Positions 42,566 to 55,414 of a DNA stretch of 64,000 bases are shown piece by piece (position 1 is the first letter of the stretch; each line of letters opens with the position of its first letter). The notes beneath the pieces are model-generated. The model was not told where the DNA came from. It did no database searches and worked only from the letters and a program-made list of their open reading frames with translations. Made by a program: the position numbers and the translations under genes. The stretch is from Apodemus sylvaticus (taxonomy: Eukaryota; Chordata; Mammalia; Rodentia; Muridae). Location of the stretch: positions 30,322,039 through 30,386,038 of the forward strand of contig NC_067488.1 in NCBI RefSeq assembly GCF_947179515.1. The letters are read 5' to 3'.

Positions 42566-44200
42566 AGGTAAGTCTAGGAGAAGACATTCTAAACGCCAGC
42601 TTATAAGCAGTTGTCTTTAAATAATATGGCTTTTTTAGAACTGTACAGTTTGGATTGAATTATTATCTCAGTCTTGTTTAGTCAGGATTGAAATATTATC
42701 TTACTAATAATAACAAATTATTATTACTGCTCATACAGTCAGTAAAAGGCACCTTTGTGTTGTGTGTTTTTTATTTACTTATCTTAGATAAAGTAAAAAG
42801 CAGGCTAGTAAGCCTTTAGATTTTTCTGCTTCCAGGGCAAGTTCAGGGCGTTTCCTCCTGGGCAGAAAACATAAAACAAACACCTACCAGGCACGTTGCA
42901 AGATTTTGTACTTGGCACCATGCTGTCTGTGGAAAGAGACTCCCACACTATGGGACTGAACCAGACACACATTTCTCTAGCCAAGGAGATACCCTGTGCC
43001 ACAGATGGTCACATAGCAGGAAGGGGCAAGAAGAGGCCAGGACATTGCTGAGAACTCTACCCTGCACTTGGCATACAGAATTATGAGTCAGAGCCCCAAG
43101 CCAAGAACCTGTGTGCATCTTTTGGCATAAATTTGATTCTGGACAGAGGTCCTCTCTATCCTTGGAAACTCACCTAGGATTCTCTTAAGCCAATCTATAC
43201 TTTGTGGAGAGCATATGGAAACAGAAGGGCATCTACTGAAAAACAAACTAAAAGTTGGAGTTTTTAGATGATTTAAATGGAAATGTAAGGATCTTAGTAT
43301 TATTTGAAATTTCTAAATGTAGAGTTTGCTTCTGATGATGCATAATCAAAATGCAGGTTCAGATTAACTATCCTTTTCCAAAAATGTACTTAGCACTGTG
43401 CCTAATCCTTTTTCATAGGCATGGATCTTCCCTGAACTCTTACTGCCTTCTTCTGCCAGTCCCAAGTCAGGTAGGGCCAGCGAGAGAGTGTTATTTCCCC
43501 TCTGTGGAGTTCACCAGTTCATCCAGAACTCACATGGCCTTATACTGTGGAACGAGTTGTACCAATGAGGAATCTGCCATCCAATTAGCTGAGTGGCTTG
43601 GACAAGTCCTCATTAAATCACTTATGAATTGTGAAGAGGACAAAGAGTCAGTTAGACTAAGATTCTTCCAGCCCTGAAGCTTGTGTTTCTCAAGACATAG
43701 ATGCAAACACATGAGCAGCCCTTAGTCTTTCATCAGAGAGCAACACACCTACAAATTATCCATCAAGAGACATACAAACCCACCTTATGAGCCACACCCA
43801 GCAGCAAAGAGCCCCACCTCAGTTCATTACCTAAGAGAAACCCTCTATAGGATCTTCTGACCCAGGATCCCCAGGTCTTTGTTTCTCTGGACTTTCAAGG
43901 TAGGATGAAAGCTCATTGGTTCAAGGATGCTTCCGTCTTGTAACAGGAGGGTTTAAAGCTTTTTCCACTCTTCTCTCCCATGGGCTGGAGTTTAACCAAT
44001 GGAATTTCTTATTTATCTGTATGGATTTACTCCCAGGCTGTAAATTCCTCAAAGAAAAAGGCTGTGTGTCGTTTTATTGAGTGTTTGGGTCAGCCTGCAT
44101 TGAGGTAGGACTGGCTATCTATGTCTTCCAGGACCACTCTAGAAGTAAATTAAAGACAGTCACATGTTATCTGATCCTGTTCCCACTAAAAGGAAAATGA
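42566..44200. other. Unique DNA, faint MIR trace
   Basis: TTAGCTGAGTGGCTTGGACAAGTC (about 43584-43607) resembles a MIR core inside an open frame of 108 codons (43351-43677). That makes the frame unlikely to be coding. No other feature. Confidence 0.4.
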
Positions 44201-44209
44201 CCTTATCAC

Positions 44210-44310
44210 TTCCTTCTAGGCATCCAGATGCTATTTTTATTGTTCTTAATTTGAGTGGGAACACTGAAGCCCAGAGACTCAATGTTTCAAGCTTCTCAGT
44301 GATCACATAT
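44210..44310 (-). repeat. Possible MIR fragment, reverse
   Basis: CACTGAAGCCCAGAGACTCAATG and GTGATCACATATC fit the reversed MIR core weakly. Confidence 0.35.
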
Positions 44311-45540
44311 CAAAAGATGTCAACTTTGACTCCCAAATCCAAGCATTCTGTCCTCAAGAGTTTGTCTTTCTTCCTAAACAAAGGTACAACAAGTAACAAC
44401 AAGAAAGTATTTGTTTTAATAATGTGACTTTAATCTCCTTGGGATATGAATGTTAGAAATAATGCAACTATGCACTCTCTATACTTATTTTTTTCATAAA
44501 CATAAAACATTGTCAGGTTAATAATCAACTCAAGTCCCCTACCACCAAATATAACAGGCTATTGTAAAGGCTCCTGGTTGCCCTCTGCAATCTAAAGATA
44601 AAGCTCAATAGCTGAAGACACATCATACTTAGATCCCTGAACATGTCTTCATGTTCAATGGCCTAAGAATTCTGGCTGCTGCCCTACTAGAAACTTCACT
44701 CTTACTGACTTGTATTCATGGTACTACAAGATACTTTCATTATACCAGAAAAAAATCATCATCATCATCATCATCAATATCAGTATCACCTTGCCACAAA
44801 CCCTATGACCTATCATAGAGACTTGCCTGATAATTATACTGATTCAATAGTTGTACAGATGTTATGGGAATAACCCACAATTTTTAATTGGCTTTACAGC
44901 CCACTTCATTAGATGTAACCTATACCTGACACTGCTAAAGTGGCCAAGAACCTGAGACTAGATAGGTCATGGGTTCTACAGGAAAAACTTTTACTACTAT
45001 TCTGCTAAAAGAATATAGCAAAAAAATGCCTCCAAATGTCATATTAATAAAACACTAGATTATAATCCTCCATCATTGTACACTCCTCATCAGACAAGCT
45101 TCTTCAAACAGTAGATGGCAGTTAGACTCACATCCAGACGATTTGCAAGTGAGGCATTTTAAGGTACTTGACCCTAATTAGAATTTCTTCATCAAATCCC
45201 CACCCATAAAGCTCATACATCTATGTAGAAGAGGAGGGATAAAAACTGTAAAAACCAGAGATGATAAACTCCAAGGAAAGATTATCATGCAGAGGCAACA
45301 AGACTAGTACAGCTAATGAGTCACAGAGATAGCAATAGCATACACAGGACCCAACAAGGTTCAATTCACATGAACTCCCAATACTAAGAAGGGGAGGTAG
45401 ACACAGAGCCCCAGCCTTACCAAGAACTTATTTGCAATCAACACTTGCTGAGAGAAAGAAAAATCCATTTTCTGTAATGGAGTATCATAAGGTATACCAA
45501 ATGCACTCCAAGGACAAGTCCATAACCAGGAGCAGTTGGA
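44311..45540. other. Unique DNA with (ATC)n tract
   Basis: ATC units at 44757-44776. The rest holds no recognised gene or repeat. Confidence 0.5.
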
Positions 45541-45559
45541 CAGCCTAAATCAAATGCCA

Positions 45560-45835
45560 TGTTTTGTTGTGTGCTTTTTGTTTTATTTTGATATTTTTTG
45601 TTTTGATTTTGTTTGTTTGTCACGACCTTTGTTTTTTCTTTCTTCTTTTGAGGGTGACAGTGAGAAAGACAGAGACAAAAAGACAGAGAGAAACAGAGAG
45701 ACTGAGAGATAGATAGAGAAAGAATATAAAGTTGGGTGGATATGAGGTAGAAAGGACCTGGGAGGAGCTAGAGAAAGGGAAAATATAATGTAAAATAAAA
45801 TAATGTGAAAGTAAATTTTAATTAAAAAATTAAGA
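45560..45835 (+). repeat. Old L1 3' UTR end with G/T-rich and GAGA tracts
   Basis: A TTTTGTTTT-type tract, AGACAGAGAGAAACAGAGAG repeats and ATAAAGTTGGGTGGATATG, then GACCTGGGAGGAGC and an A/T-rich tail, repeat the arrangement at 165-345. Confidence 0.5.
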
Positions 45836-45924
45836 TATGTTAAGGGCTGTTATAGAAGGCAGACTTAACTACGAAAGAGCTTAAAAAAAATACAGAAGGC
45901 TAGGGTGTGAAAAGAAATGAACAA

Positions 45925-46145
45925 CTGGAGGTGGAGCTATCCTTAAAGCTATTAACTGCCTGTGGAATCTGTTCCCCTAACTTGACTGTCCTGTCTGGCC
46001 TCAGTGGGAGAAGAAGGACCTTGCCCTGCAGAGACTTGGTGCAACAGGGTGAGGGGAGATATCTAAGGGCACTCCACTCTTTCAGTATAGAAGGGGAAAA
46101 GGTGGGGGGAGGAACAGTGGAAGGAAGGACAGCAATTGGGATGTA
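45925..46145 (+). mobile_element. Old LINE-1 3' UTR end
   Basis: CCTGTCTGGCCTCAGTGGGAGAAGAAG, GCAGAGACTTGGTGCAACAGGGTG and the end GGACAGCAATTGGGATGTAAAGATAAA match an Lx-type L1 3' UTR, distinct from the young rat type. The tail has become a GATA tract. Confidence 0.75.
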
Positions 46146-46147
46146 AA

Positions 46148-46225
46148 GATAAAAATAGATAGATAGGATAGATAGATAGATAGATAGATAGATTGATTGA
46201 TTGATTGATAGATAGATAGATAGAT
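46148..46225 (+). repeat. (GATA)n/(GATT)n microsatellite
   Basis: GATA units, a block of GATT at about 46191-46206, and GATA again. It grew from the L1 tail. Confidence 0.95.
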
Positions 46226-46736
46226 GATAGACATATGAGAGATAAACATTTTAAATGGGATTTCTTTATAAGAACCCTGTCCTTCAGGCTTAGGGGTCAA
46301 TACAGAAGAAGAGAAGGAGGAAATAAATGAATAAGATACCTACATAAATGAGTTAAATAGACAAGCCATCTGTTAACAATGTTTCCTAAGATGGTGCCAA
46401 ATAGTGTGAGTGGGAGTGAAGACTGATGGGAGGTAACACTCATAGGCACCTCTCCCTGTATCATTGGCCAAAAGAGACTGGAGCTGCATGGATATGAAAA
46501 AACGCCAGTGCCTCTCACTCCCTTGCTGTCTCAATGATAAGATCTGAAGACAAGGGCTTTGAAGGGCCAGATCATAAAGGGAAAAAGAAAACTAGATAAA
46601 GGATGGAAAACTACAGCCAAAGGGGAGATCTGGCCAGCTGCCTGCTTAGGTACTATCTACAAATGAGGAATGATTATCATTTATTAAATTGCTGAAAAAT
46701 TAAAAGAATGGATAGATATGAACATATGACAATAAA
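46226..46736. other. Unique DNA, no gene recognised
   Basis: No repeat or coding frame that I can defend. Confidence 0.5.
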
Positions 46737-47328
46737 ATATCAGTGTCCTATACCTCTCCTGGGCATATACCCAAAGGATTCCCCAGCATGCAATAAAGAC
46801 ACATGCTCCATTATATTCATAGCAGCCTTATTTATAATAGACAGAAGCTGGAAAGAACCCAGATGCCCCTCAAAGGAGGAATGGATACAGAAAATGTGGT
46901 ATATTTACACAATGGAATACTACTCAGCAATTAGAAACAATGAATTCACAAAATTTTTAGGCTAATGGTTTGATCTGGAAAATATCATCCTAAGTGAGGT
47001 AACCCAATCACAAAAGAATATACATGGAATGCAATCTCTGATACATGGATATTAATTAGCCAGAAGCCATGAATACCCAAGGCACAAATCACATAACAAA
47101 TGACTCCCATGAAGAAGTGTGGAGAGGGTCCTGATCCTGGAAAGGATTGATCTAGCATTGGAGGGGAATATAAGGACAGAGAAAAAGGAGGGAGGTGATT
47201 GGAGAATGGATGGAGAGAAGAAGTTTTATGGGACATATGGAGAGGGGGGATCTGGGAAAGGGGAAATCATTTGGAATGTAAACAAAGAATATAGAAAATA
47301 AAAAATACTAAAAAATATATCAGTGTCC
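46737..47328 (+). mobile_element. 5'-truncated LINE-1 with 12-bp TSD
   Basis: ATATCAGTGTCC at 46737-46748 recurs at 47317-47328. The body (46749-47316) begins near the end of ORF2 (GGGCATATACCCAAAGG). It continues into a 3' UTR ending AATCATTTGGAATGTAAACAAAG with an A-rich tail. The open 85-codon frame at 46708-46965 is the ORF2 C-terminus. It is moderately diverged. Confidence 0.93.
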
Positions 47329-48180
47329 ATCAGTCAAATATTTTGAGAAAATGGCTGAGTTCATGTGTTTATTTCCTCTGTTGTTGATAAGACACGTAGG
47401 TCTAGAGAGACTGAATACATTAATCATCTCAAAATGGTAGTTTGGAAGGTTTAAGCTCAGAGCTAATTATCAATAAACCCTACAACCCAACCCAAGGTGG
47501 CAGTCTTAAGGCGGCATTGAGGCCACAGAAGGGATCTGGGACCATGAGTAAAGGCGAAATGACCACTGCAATGGCTAGGCAATAAAGAGTCTTAGCAATG
47601 GGAAGACATCCAAAAGAAGCCATTTAAAATCACTCCAGAGTAGCACCTTGTTTTATGAAATGAGGCTGGGGCAGCAACTGCCCAGGATCACCCAGTAGAA
47701 AAGAATGTAGAATGTTCCATGTCACGAAGCCTCAGGCATGGGAGTGGCTAAGTCTGCAGAGCAGCTAGACCAGCCTTAGCCAGGGAAGCTTCTGCTCACA
47801 GCAGGCAATGCCTCACTGAGATTCATAACTGGTTAACACGCTGAGAGGAGATCATTGTGGTGTGCTTCATCCTAAACATGACATCTATGTCGTCCCCTGT
47901 GATACTCAGGGAACATCGTGTGAGAGGGATGGGAAGAAAGTAAGAGCAGGAGGATGAAATACGTGCTGGGATGCTGCTGTTTCCTAGCGATGGAGTGGCA
48001 ATGCACCAAGAAACTCACCAACAAGCCATGTAAGTGGGGAAGGGGCGTAGAGGACCAACCACTCCCTGGGACAGGTTAGAAAGTTGGGTTGTGGAAGAAA
48101 AGGAGTCATATTCCCCATGCTGTGGCCCCTGTCCTTGATCAAATAAATGATTTGCCACTGATGTTTGTAAAAGAAACCCT
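47329..48180. other. Unique DNA, faint reversed MIR
   Basis: GAAATGAGGCTGGGGCAGCAACTGCCCAGGATCACCCAG (about 47656-47695) resembles a reversed MIR core. Otherwise there is nothing. Confidence 0.4.
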
Positions 48181-48189
48181 AACTAAACA

Positions 48190-48345
48190 CAGTGAAGCAC
48201 ACAGACAGACGGACAGACAGAGGAGACAGAGACAGAGAGAGACTTGTTAGGAAAAAAGGGATTCAGTTTAAAGGGAGGATAGTGGGAAGATTATAATCAA
48301 TTATATATGAATAAAATTATGAAAAAGATAAATATATTTTAAAAA
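48190..48345 (+). repeat. (CAGA)n/(GAGA)n tract and possible old L1 tail
   Basis: ACAGACAGACGGACAGACAG then GAGACAGAGACAGAG, followed by GGGAGGATAGTGGGAAG and an A/T-rich tail, in the arrangement of other old L1 ends here. Confidence 0.4.
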
Positions 48346-49500
48346 AGAAATGGAAATTAATTCAACGATATGCGAATTTGCGTATTTTCTCCCTGTTAGT
48401 GTCTTTGACATTTAAAATGCTTTTACTAGATATTTTGATATTGGGAGAAAAAGGATTGGGTATTTTTTACATATAAAAGCATTTAGAAATGCCTCAGAAT
48501 GCTTCACAGTGTAGAATTCTCACTACAGTTTTGGAACAACTAAACTTGACATAAATCAATCTGTCATTTGTTCATCTGTCACTCAACTTAGTACTTAGTT
48601 TATGGTGTGTCAGGTGAAATACTTAAGTGCTATATCATGATTTTCTTTACTTATGTGTAAGTACTGAGACTGGATTGTAATGTGAAAGGTAAAGGAAATT
48701 TTGTTTCTCCTAACAAGGTTATCTGCTATTGTCAGCAACAACCTTTCTAAACGCACCAGAAAGCTAAAAGATAGAGTACATTTCCATGATAATCTGTAAA
48801 GGGAATCACCGTGTTTCAAGTTTCTTGGGCCACACCTTGATCAGCTTTTGGCTACTGTATTACAAGTAGAAGCTACTGAAAACTGAAGCAAGAAGAAGGC
48901 ATGGAGTCCGAGGCCACGAGCTGGTAAGCTCAGCACTGCACACTGCAGTTCTCAGGTGGCTGAGACAGGTCTAGAGACCTTAGTTTGGATCAAAGGTCAA
49001 ACAAAGGCTCAACATACATAGCTAGTTCCAGAAAGAAAAATAAATTGAACTTCTACAGAAGCATGATAATGTAAAACAAATTAGATATTTAAAAAAAAAT
49101 GTGATCTGCTTAAAAAAACAAAAACTAATGTCAATATAAAGACCCAAATTTGAAGCGTGATATTTTCGGTTAGATTCTGAGTTTTTTTTATTCAATATTT
49201 TTTTTATTTACATAGATTCTGAGTCTTATTGATGAACTTTATCTATGCCAGCTACCTCCATATTTCCTTTTTTCTTTTCTGATCAGAGGAGACATAGGAG
49301 ACCAAGAAACAAAAAACAGAACAAGAGGAAGAAGAAAAAGAAAAAAGCCATGTACACATGTCACCAGATCATGATAGGATATTCACTGTGCATTGGAATC
49401 TTGGCCTCATTACAATCCTGAAAGACAAGAGGAATCCATTTCTATTCCATTTCTGAGCACAAAAGATCTATGTTCTCACAGCTGGAGAATGCAGGAGCCC
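48346..49500. other. A/T-rich unique DNA
   Basis: A-runs near 49090-49105 and T-runs near 49181-49204 may be decayed retrotransposon tails. No gene. Confidence 0.5.
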
Positions 49501-50130
49501 AAGATCTCCCCCATTTGAAGGAGAATTGAATGAGGTAATTACAGAAGGACTCTTTTCGCCCAGATGAAGTGGCGTCCCCTTGGCCTGACTGATATAGCAA
49601 ATGCCTTGGTCCCTGGCAGAATTACTTCTAACAGCTCATGGCTAAAAGCAGGTCATTGGTGGGAAGCTGCCACCTTGGGGAGTTTACAGATGCAGATAAA
49701 CTTGCTACAATAGCAGTCAGATGGCCTGGATCCTTCAATAGTGTTAAATGCCTTTCACAAATGGCTTTTTGATGGAGGCTTGAGAAGCTGATAATAGAGA
49801 CCTTAACAACCTGGGCAGGGCCCTTTTCATCTGCCTCCCCACACTCATCTGGGGATGAAATGGGCCGCAGGGAAGGGCTTGCAGGTCTATTCTCAACTCC
49901 AAAGCTTCTCCCGAAAGATAACCCCATGCCTTTTGCAAAGTTATGACAGGAAGCTCCACCAGGCCTGCATGATAAGCTCTCCAAGAACAGTACCAGGGGC
50001 TGACAATTGTTTGGCAAAGGGGTGGTGTCCACTGCTTCTAGTGTGACTTTGGACCAAAGAGCTATAACAGACATCCAGGGCTTAGGCCCAGGAACACTCT
50101 ATCTGGTGTTAGGACCTAGCTGAGATTGTT
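49501..50130. other. Repeat-free segment open in several frames
   Basis: It holds a minus-strand frame of 148 codons (49628-50074) with a second minus frame (49744-49959) and a plus frame (49855-50046) overlapping it. The predicted 148-residue product is Leu/Ser/Pro-rich, with no domain, signal peptide or membrane segment that I recognise. There are no splice or promoter signals that decide a gene model. GC content is higher than that of the flanks. It may be an exon of an unknown transcript, a conserved noncoding element or chance. Confidence 0.2.
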
Positions 50131-51312
50131 TCAAGAAGGAAATCAGTTCTGCTAAACCAGGCAGGTGACAACCCTGGCCCATATCAAAGGGTGGAGAGAG
50201 ACTTGCTGAACTGATTGCATTTCAGGTTTTGCTTGAAGAATGTTTGGCACTAACACTACTTGTTCAGCACTGTAACTAGGCTTCTTCTGAGCTACGTCTC
50301 CAGTCATCTCAGAAGACAACCCACCATGCATTCCTCCACACAAGCTTAGGGAAGACAATTTCATCCCTCTTGGAAAAGGCATTACACTGGTTCCTCACTC
50401 ATTAGTACATGCTGACAGAGGCATTATGAAGATCTCCTGGGCCACTCTTATAAGGCTAGTCAAGATGACTTCTAGCACTTCACAAATACTCTGAGAATAC
50501 CAAGCATCTAGGAGTCCCAGCACCAGGGTATCATGCTCTCTTACTATCCATAGACTGGTTCTCTCTCTATTTATCCATTTGTTTCACCACCTAAGTTCTG
50601 TTTCTCTCCATCACTTGGCTCACACATCATCCATACACTGGCCTTTACCATGTGTGTCTAAGGTGAATGACTGCCCCTCCTCTGTGCTCTCTCAACATCC
50701 TCTCTCAGCTCACCCAATTCCCTCTCTCTCCCTGCCCTACTGTCTCTCATCCCGCTCCCACATGCCTTTAACCCTATGCGGTCAATGACCCTTAACTAGC
50801 AGCCAACAGAAATGGTGGGACCAAGACAGGTATCCCCTCTGCCCTTCAGATGCTGATTCTTGGAGATACTAAGCAATATATAATAAAATTAGAGATTTTT
50901 CATGATTTAAAATGTTTGCGATCTTTTTAAATGTCAAATCATACTTGTACGTATGGTGTATTTGTGGGCTACGTTATGATATTCACTGTACTTACTTCAG
51001 CTTTAGCTCACTCATCAAACACAATGATTTTCTCCAAGGAAGACAAAAATAAAGAAAACAAGTAGATACTGGAAATTGTTTTTGAGCATTTCCAATGAAC
51101 CCAGGAACACAGGTTTTCTCTTTGGTTTCATGTACCTATTTTATTCAAAACAGCATAGGTCTTCATTTAAATCTGTGATTGTGTTCCTTGTGTACATTTT
51201 GCACTCGTTTTTTATATCTGAAAGTATTTCATTAATATATTCTGTATGTTATTGAACATGTTTTACAGGGACAGCAACTTACATTACATGGACACAAAAT
51301 AGAGATTCTCTC

Positions 51313-51347
<35 letters not shown>

Positions 51348-52330
51348 TTTCTCTCTCTCACCCTTCCCAAATAAGCCCCAGTCTTAACTAGGGAACTTGA
51401 GACAGAGAAACCCCCAGTGATGTGCACATAAACATGAAGTTTAGGCCAGCCGAATGGATATGAGGGCTTCATGGGGAGTAAATCTAGGTGGACTTTGATA
51501 ATAAACACATAAGCAATGACTGGCATGTACAGACTTTATCCTATACACAGTACTCACTAAAACTCAGCCGAGCACTACTATCCCCATCATGCAGATCAAA
51601 ATCAAGGATATACTTGTTCGTGTGTGGTGTGTGTGTGTGTGTGTTTGTCTTTTTCACAACCACTGTTAGAAAAAGACCTCATTTAGAGAACGTAGACAGC
51701 AGTACACAGGTGCTATGAAGGGAGAAATGGGAAAAATGGGAACAGGGGACTTTAACTGGGTAAGGAGAAGACAGTAAACTATAGAAGGAAAGAGAAGAAA
51801 AACAAAATAAAACAAAATTACCATCTCTTTCAACCAGGCCATTCTGAAAACTCTTGTGTTCTCACTCAGAAACAATTTACACTGAGGCATCCCAGAGGCT
51901 CCCTGCAACTATTTTGGAAGTTCAAATATAAATTTGCAGCCTCGGAGAAAAGGCCCTGGCACTATTCGAAAACACTATTTATTTAACTTCTTTGCCCCAC
52001 ACCCATCTTTACAGGTATCTTGCTTCAGACATTGAAATCTAGGTATATTCTGCTCAAGTGGTCCCTGCAAAGGAGTAGATCAAGGACATTATATTAAGGT
52101 TTATTTTATAATCCAATATGAAATCTAGTAGCCAAGAAAGAGAGAATTCTGATGCATTGATTATGCAAAACCTCATCCATATGGGTATAGAGGTGTAACG
52201 CCTACCCTAAATGGAAACCTTGGCACTACCAGCCACAACACACTCATCACCCTGACTGTGTGTGGTGATGAAGGATTGTAGATAGGCTTATGTGTCCTGC
52301 ATCAAGCCTATGACATGACTTTATAACCCT
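50131..52330. other. Unique DNA with (CT)n and (TG)n tracts
   Basis: CT units occupy about 51308-51360. TG units occupy about 51623-51645. Frames here are short and unsupported. Confidence 0.5.
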
Positions 52331-52334
52331 GGCT

Positions 52335-52415
52335 GGGTGACTTAAAACTTCCAACCCACATCTTTCTCACTGTTGAAATGGGCTGTTATCCCAGCGACTA
52401 GCTTAGCAGCTCCCA
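52335..52415 (+). repeat. Possible MIR fragment
   Basis: GCTGGGTGACTTAAAACTTCC and TTTCTCACTGTTGAAATGGGC fit the MIR core in order, weakly. Confidence 0.35.
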
Positions 52416-54390
52416 AATTCCATAATCCTCTCTTTCTGGCACACAGCTCAATGACAGTTGTCTCTCAGCCTCACTTGCACTGTCTGGAACAACCTAATGT
52501 GGAAGGAAGCATTAGGTGCCACTTCCAACCCAGACTTACATAGTATCCTTCACTACACTTTCCCACACTCTGGTCTGCTGGCAGAAGCCACGTTGAATCT
52601 AGAGCTAGAGACTCAGAAGTCCATGAGCAGGGAGCACTTGTCTTGAATCAAGTTCTCTATCATAAGAGGTTGAGATGAGAACTAGAGAGGACATGAGCTG
52701 CTGAATGGCTCCCAGGACAAATGACAACAGATAAAGTCATTTAGCAGTGGTGTAGCTTTAGATTGGAGCTAGGTCAATAGGGTAGGCATACCTGAAGAGA
52801 GAATTGCACTATAGAACCAGCTGGGTGGAGGAGCTAAGCATTTGTTCTTTGTTCTGTCATTGATTAAGGATGACCACAACTACCTCAAGAAGAGGCAGGT
52901 AAAACCACACCTCAGCCTTTACATCTCCCCACAGTGTTCTGCAGAGGACAATTCTCTTCAATACTAGATATCTGTGAGTCATTCAAGACAAGCACTCAGG
53001 AGTGGGCACTAGGTAGTGTTGTTCCCCTCTTCTATTTCTCAACTAGGAAATCTTGCTTCTTTATCACCAATAAATTGACTTCTACACTATGGAATATTGT
53101 GAGTTCTGTGCTTCTGTGTACCACAAATATAAGAGTTAATTTTTTACCTCATGAACTTGTGTGGCAATTGAATACAATACTGCTCTCAGGTTTGACTATA
53201 GCACACAGCACATGTAGTGACCCTTAGTGACCACTGGGAATGATCACATGGGGTATGTCTTTACTGTGTAGCAATAGCTGTTCTCCTCAGCTCCATAAGG
53301 CCTTACAGTCAAGTAGAGAGAATCTAGATAGAAAGATATGACTACAGAGGGATGAAGGCTATACCTGAAATACAAGTAGGAAAGAACACTATATATGCTC
53401 CACAGTGAAAGGATACTTAGCTTCTCAGAGATGAACATGAGCTCTCAAACAGAAGAAGCACAGGGCATCTCTGGGCAAGGGGATACTCACTCACAGTTAT
53501 ATGCATGACTATTCCTCTATGCCAAAGCTTATGCATATATTTATTCTATATCAGTTTTGTCTCCTGCCACTTGGCAGAGTGATCTTGGAAATTCCCAAGG
53601 ACATCATGTAGTTTTGTTCTATAGTTCGAAGGAGATAATGATGCCATCTCTTGGATTTGACAGACATATGTAACTTGATGAAGCCATATCTGGCCTTAGT
53701 TGGTGCTGAGTAATGTTAGCCTTCCTTTTCCAATTCTTCACTGGCTCATATAACCTCAGGACCCCCTCAGTTAAGAACAAAAATTCCCAAATCCAAGTCC
53801 TTTGAAGCTATACCCTCTCCCCGCAACATCTTTTCTCAAACTAGAGCCTGAGATACTTACTGTTGTCCATCAATGACCATTCTCTTCCATTTCCCAGCCA
53901 AGTCTCTGCACCACTCCCTATTACTTAGAAGGCTAGAGAATCATTTATGTGTCAGATACAAAGTATGTTCCTGTCCTCTGTTGGCTGCCCTTATTTTTAG
54001 CAGTCTTCCAGGCTCCTCATGCCACTCCTGAGATCCTTGGCTGCAATCTGTGTCAACGGGAGCAAAGACATGCCTGGATACAAATAATATACAAACCTTG
54101 TGATTCTTTCACATAAATATTTATAGCTCCCAACCAGCAAATCTAAGAGTCCAGGCTTCTCCTTATGAACCTGTTTCTTCTTCTGCACTTCCCAACTCCT
54201 TTCTTTCCTGTTTTTGATTTGCTGCCAGGAACAATCATTTCCATTTCCTCGTAAACCAGCTGCAAGAAGCTGTTCTCTCCAAATACAGAGACACTGGGGT
54301 GAAACCATATTAGGCAATCATCTGCACTACTCTTCTGAAGAAGAATAGAGAACTGGAAAAAAGGGGGGAATCATATACTTATATGCATGT
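52416..54390. other. Unique DNA, no gene recognised
   Basis: Frames at 52934-53227 and 53997-54317 (minus, 106 codons) have no recognised domain or gene context. Confidence 0.5.
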
Positions 54391-54394
54391 GCAC

Positions 54395-54645
54395 ACACAC
54401 ATACACATACACACCCACACATATACCCATACACCCACATATACCCATACCCCCATACATACACCCATACACCCACATATACCCATACCCCCATACATAC
54501 ACCCACACACATATACCCATACCCCCATACATACACCCATACACACACATATACCCATACCCCCATACATACACCCATACACACACATATACCCATACCC
54601 CCACACATACACCCATACACACACATATACCCATACCCTCACACA
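54395..54645 (+). repeat. 38-bp minisatellite, about 6 copies
   Basis: The marker ATATACCCATACCCCCA recurs at 54439, 54477, 54511, 54549 and 54587, and with a variant at 54625. Spacing is 38, 34, 38, 38 and 38. The units are C/A-rich on this strand (G/T-rich on the other) and nearly identical. Six open frames through it (Tyr/Gly/Val/Met or His/Thr/Pro repeats) are artefacts of the unit lacking stops. Confidence 0.95.
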
Positions 54646-54814
54646 CAAAAGAACAGGAAATACTAATGCTAGAATTGCCACTGAAAACCTAGAATTGGGT
54701 TACATAAGTGCTCTTACTGGAAACTGACTTTGTTGAGCCCCAAACACACAGCCCCAGCACTCCTTGTATGGTGATCATCCAGCCCAGGATTGTATGTCAG
54801 CCATGGCTTGGTGA

Positions 54815-54960
54815 TCATGCCAGACTTGGTATAAATCCCTTGGACAAGTTATTCAATCATAGCCCATTTTCCTTGTCTGTAAAGTAGGTTGTGAATGATG
54901 CCTCCCTTGTACAGTGACTTGATTGAGGTCTTCACTGAGGTCTTCTGTGAAGGCGTTCAT
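54815..54960 (+). repeat. Probable MIR fragment
   Basis: TCCCTTGGACAAGTTATTCAATC, TTTTCCTTGTCTGTAAAGTAGG and GATGCCTCCCTTGTACAGTG follow the MIR core in order. Confidence 0.5.
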
Positions 54961-55340
54961 CACCTTGGTGAGTGTAGTTAACCCAAGGTATTGTTACTTT
55001 CACTCTCGTATTCATCCACACAGCATTCCTGCACACCCTCTCTCTAGAAAAAGGAAGCTCTGAAGGCAGGTGGGTTTCTTATTCCCATGAAGCTACTGTA
55101 CCAAGCACTGGAACATCCACATGATACTGACTGAAGATGAGATAGTTGAACCATTCCATCATTGTACAACAGTGGGTTCAGCTTGAGTAATAAGGCAATG
55201 CGCCTCCATTGTGTGTTCCAGGCCCAGCCTTTTCTCCAAGCCATGGAGTGATATACCGTTCTGCCTTCCTTACAAACTGTCTGGGAAAGATGAGCAGGGT
55301 CCTAACCAATGCTTGTCTGAAATGGACTGCGCATGATCAC
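54961..55340. other. Unique DNA, no gene recognised
   Basis: Nothing was recognised. Confidence 0.5.
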
Positions 55341-55344
55341 CTTT

Positions 55345-55412
55345 GTACTGGGGCAGAACCTGAGGCCTTGCACTTGCTGACCAAGCACTCTACCACTGAG
55401 CCACATCCCATT
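55345..55412 (-). repeat. Old ID-type SINE head, reverse
   Basis: CCTGAGGCCTTGCAC, then CAAGCACTCTACCACTGAGCC, is the reversed tRNA-Ala-derived ID/B4 head. It is diverged from the young rat ID consensus. Confidence 0.6.
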
Positions 55413-55414
55413 TA

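Noticed and set aside
43351..43677. 108-codon plus-strand frame as an exon
   Set aside because: It overlaps a MIR-like core and shows no splice or domain support.
54395..54645. CRISPR array
   Set aside because: Direct repeats run together with no unique spacers, there are no cas genes, and the context is a rodent genome.
54327..54727. Six overlapping frames of about 100 codons
   Set aside because: All cross the 38-bp minisatellite, whose unit lacks stops in most frames.
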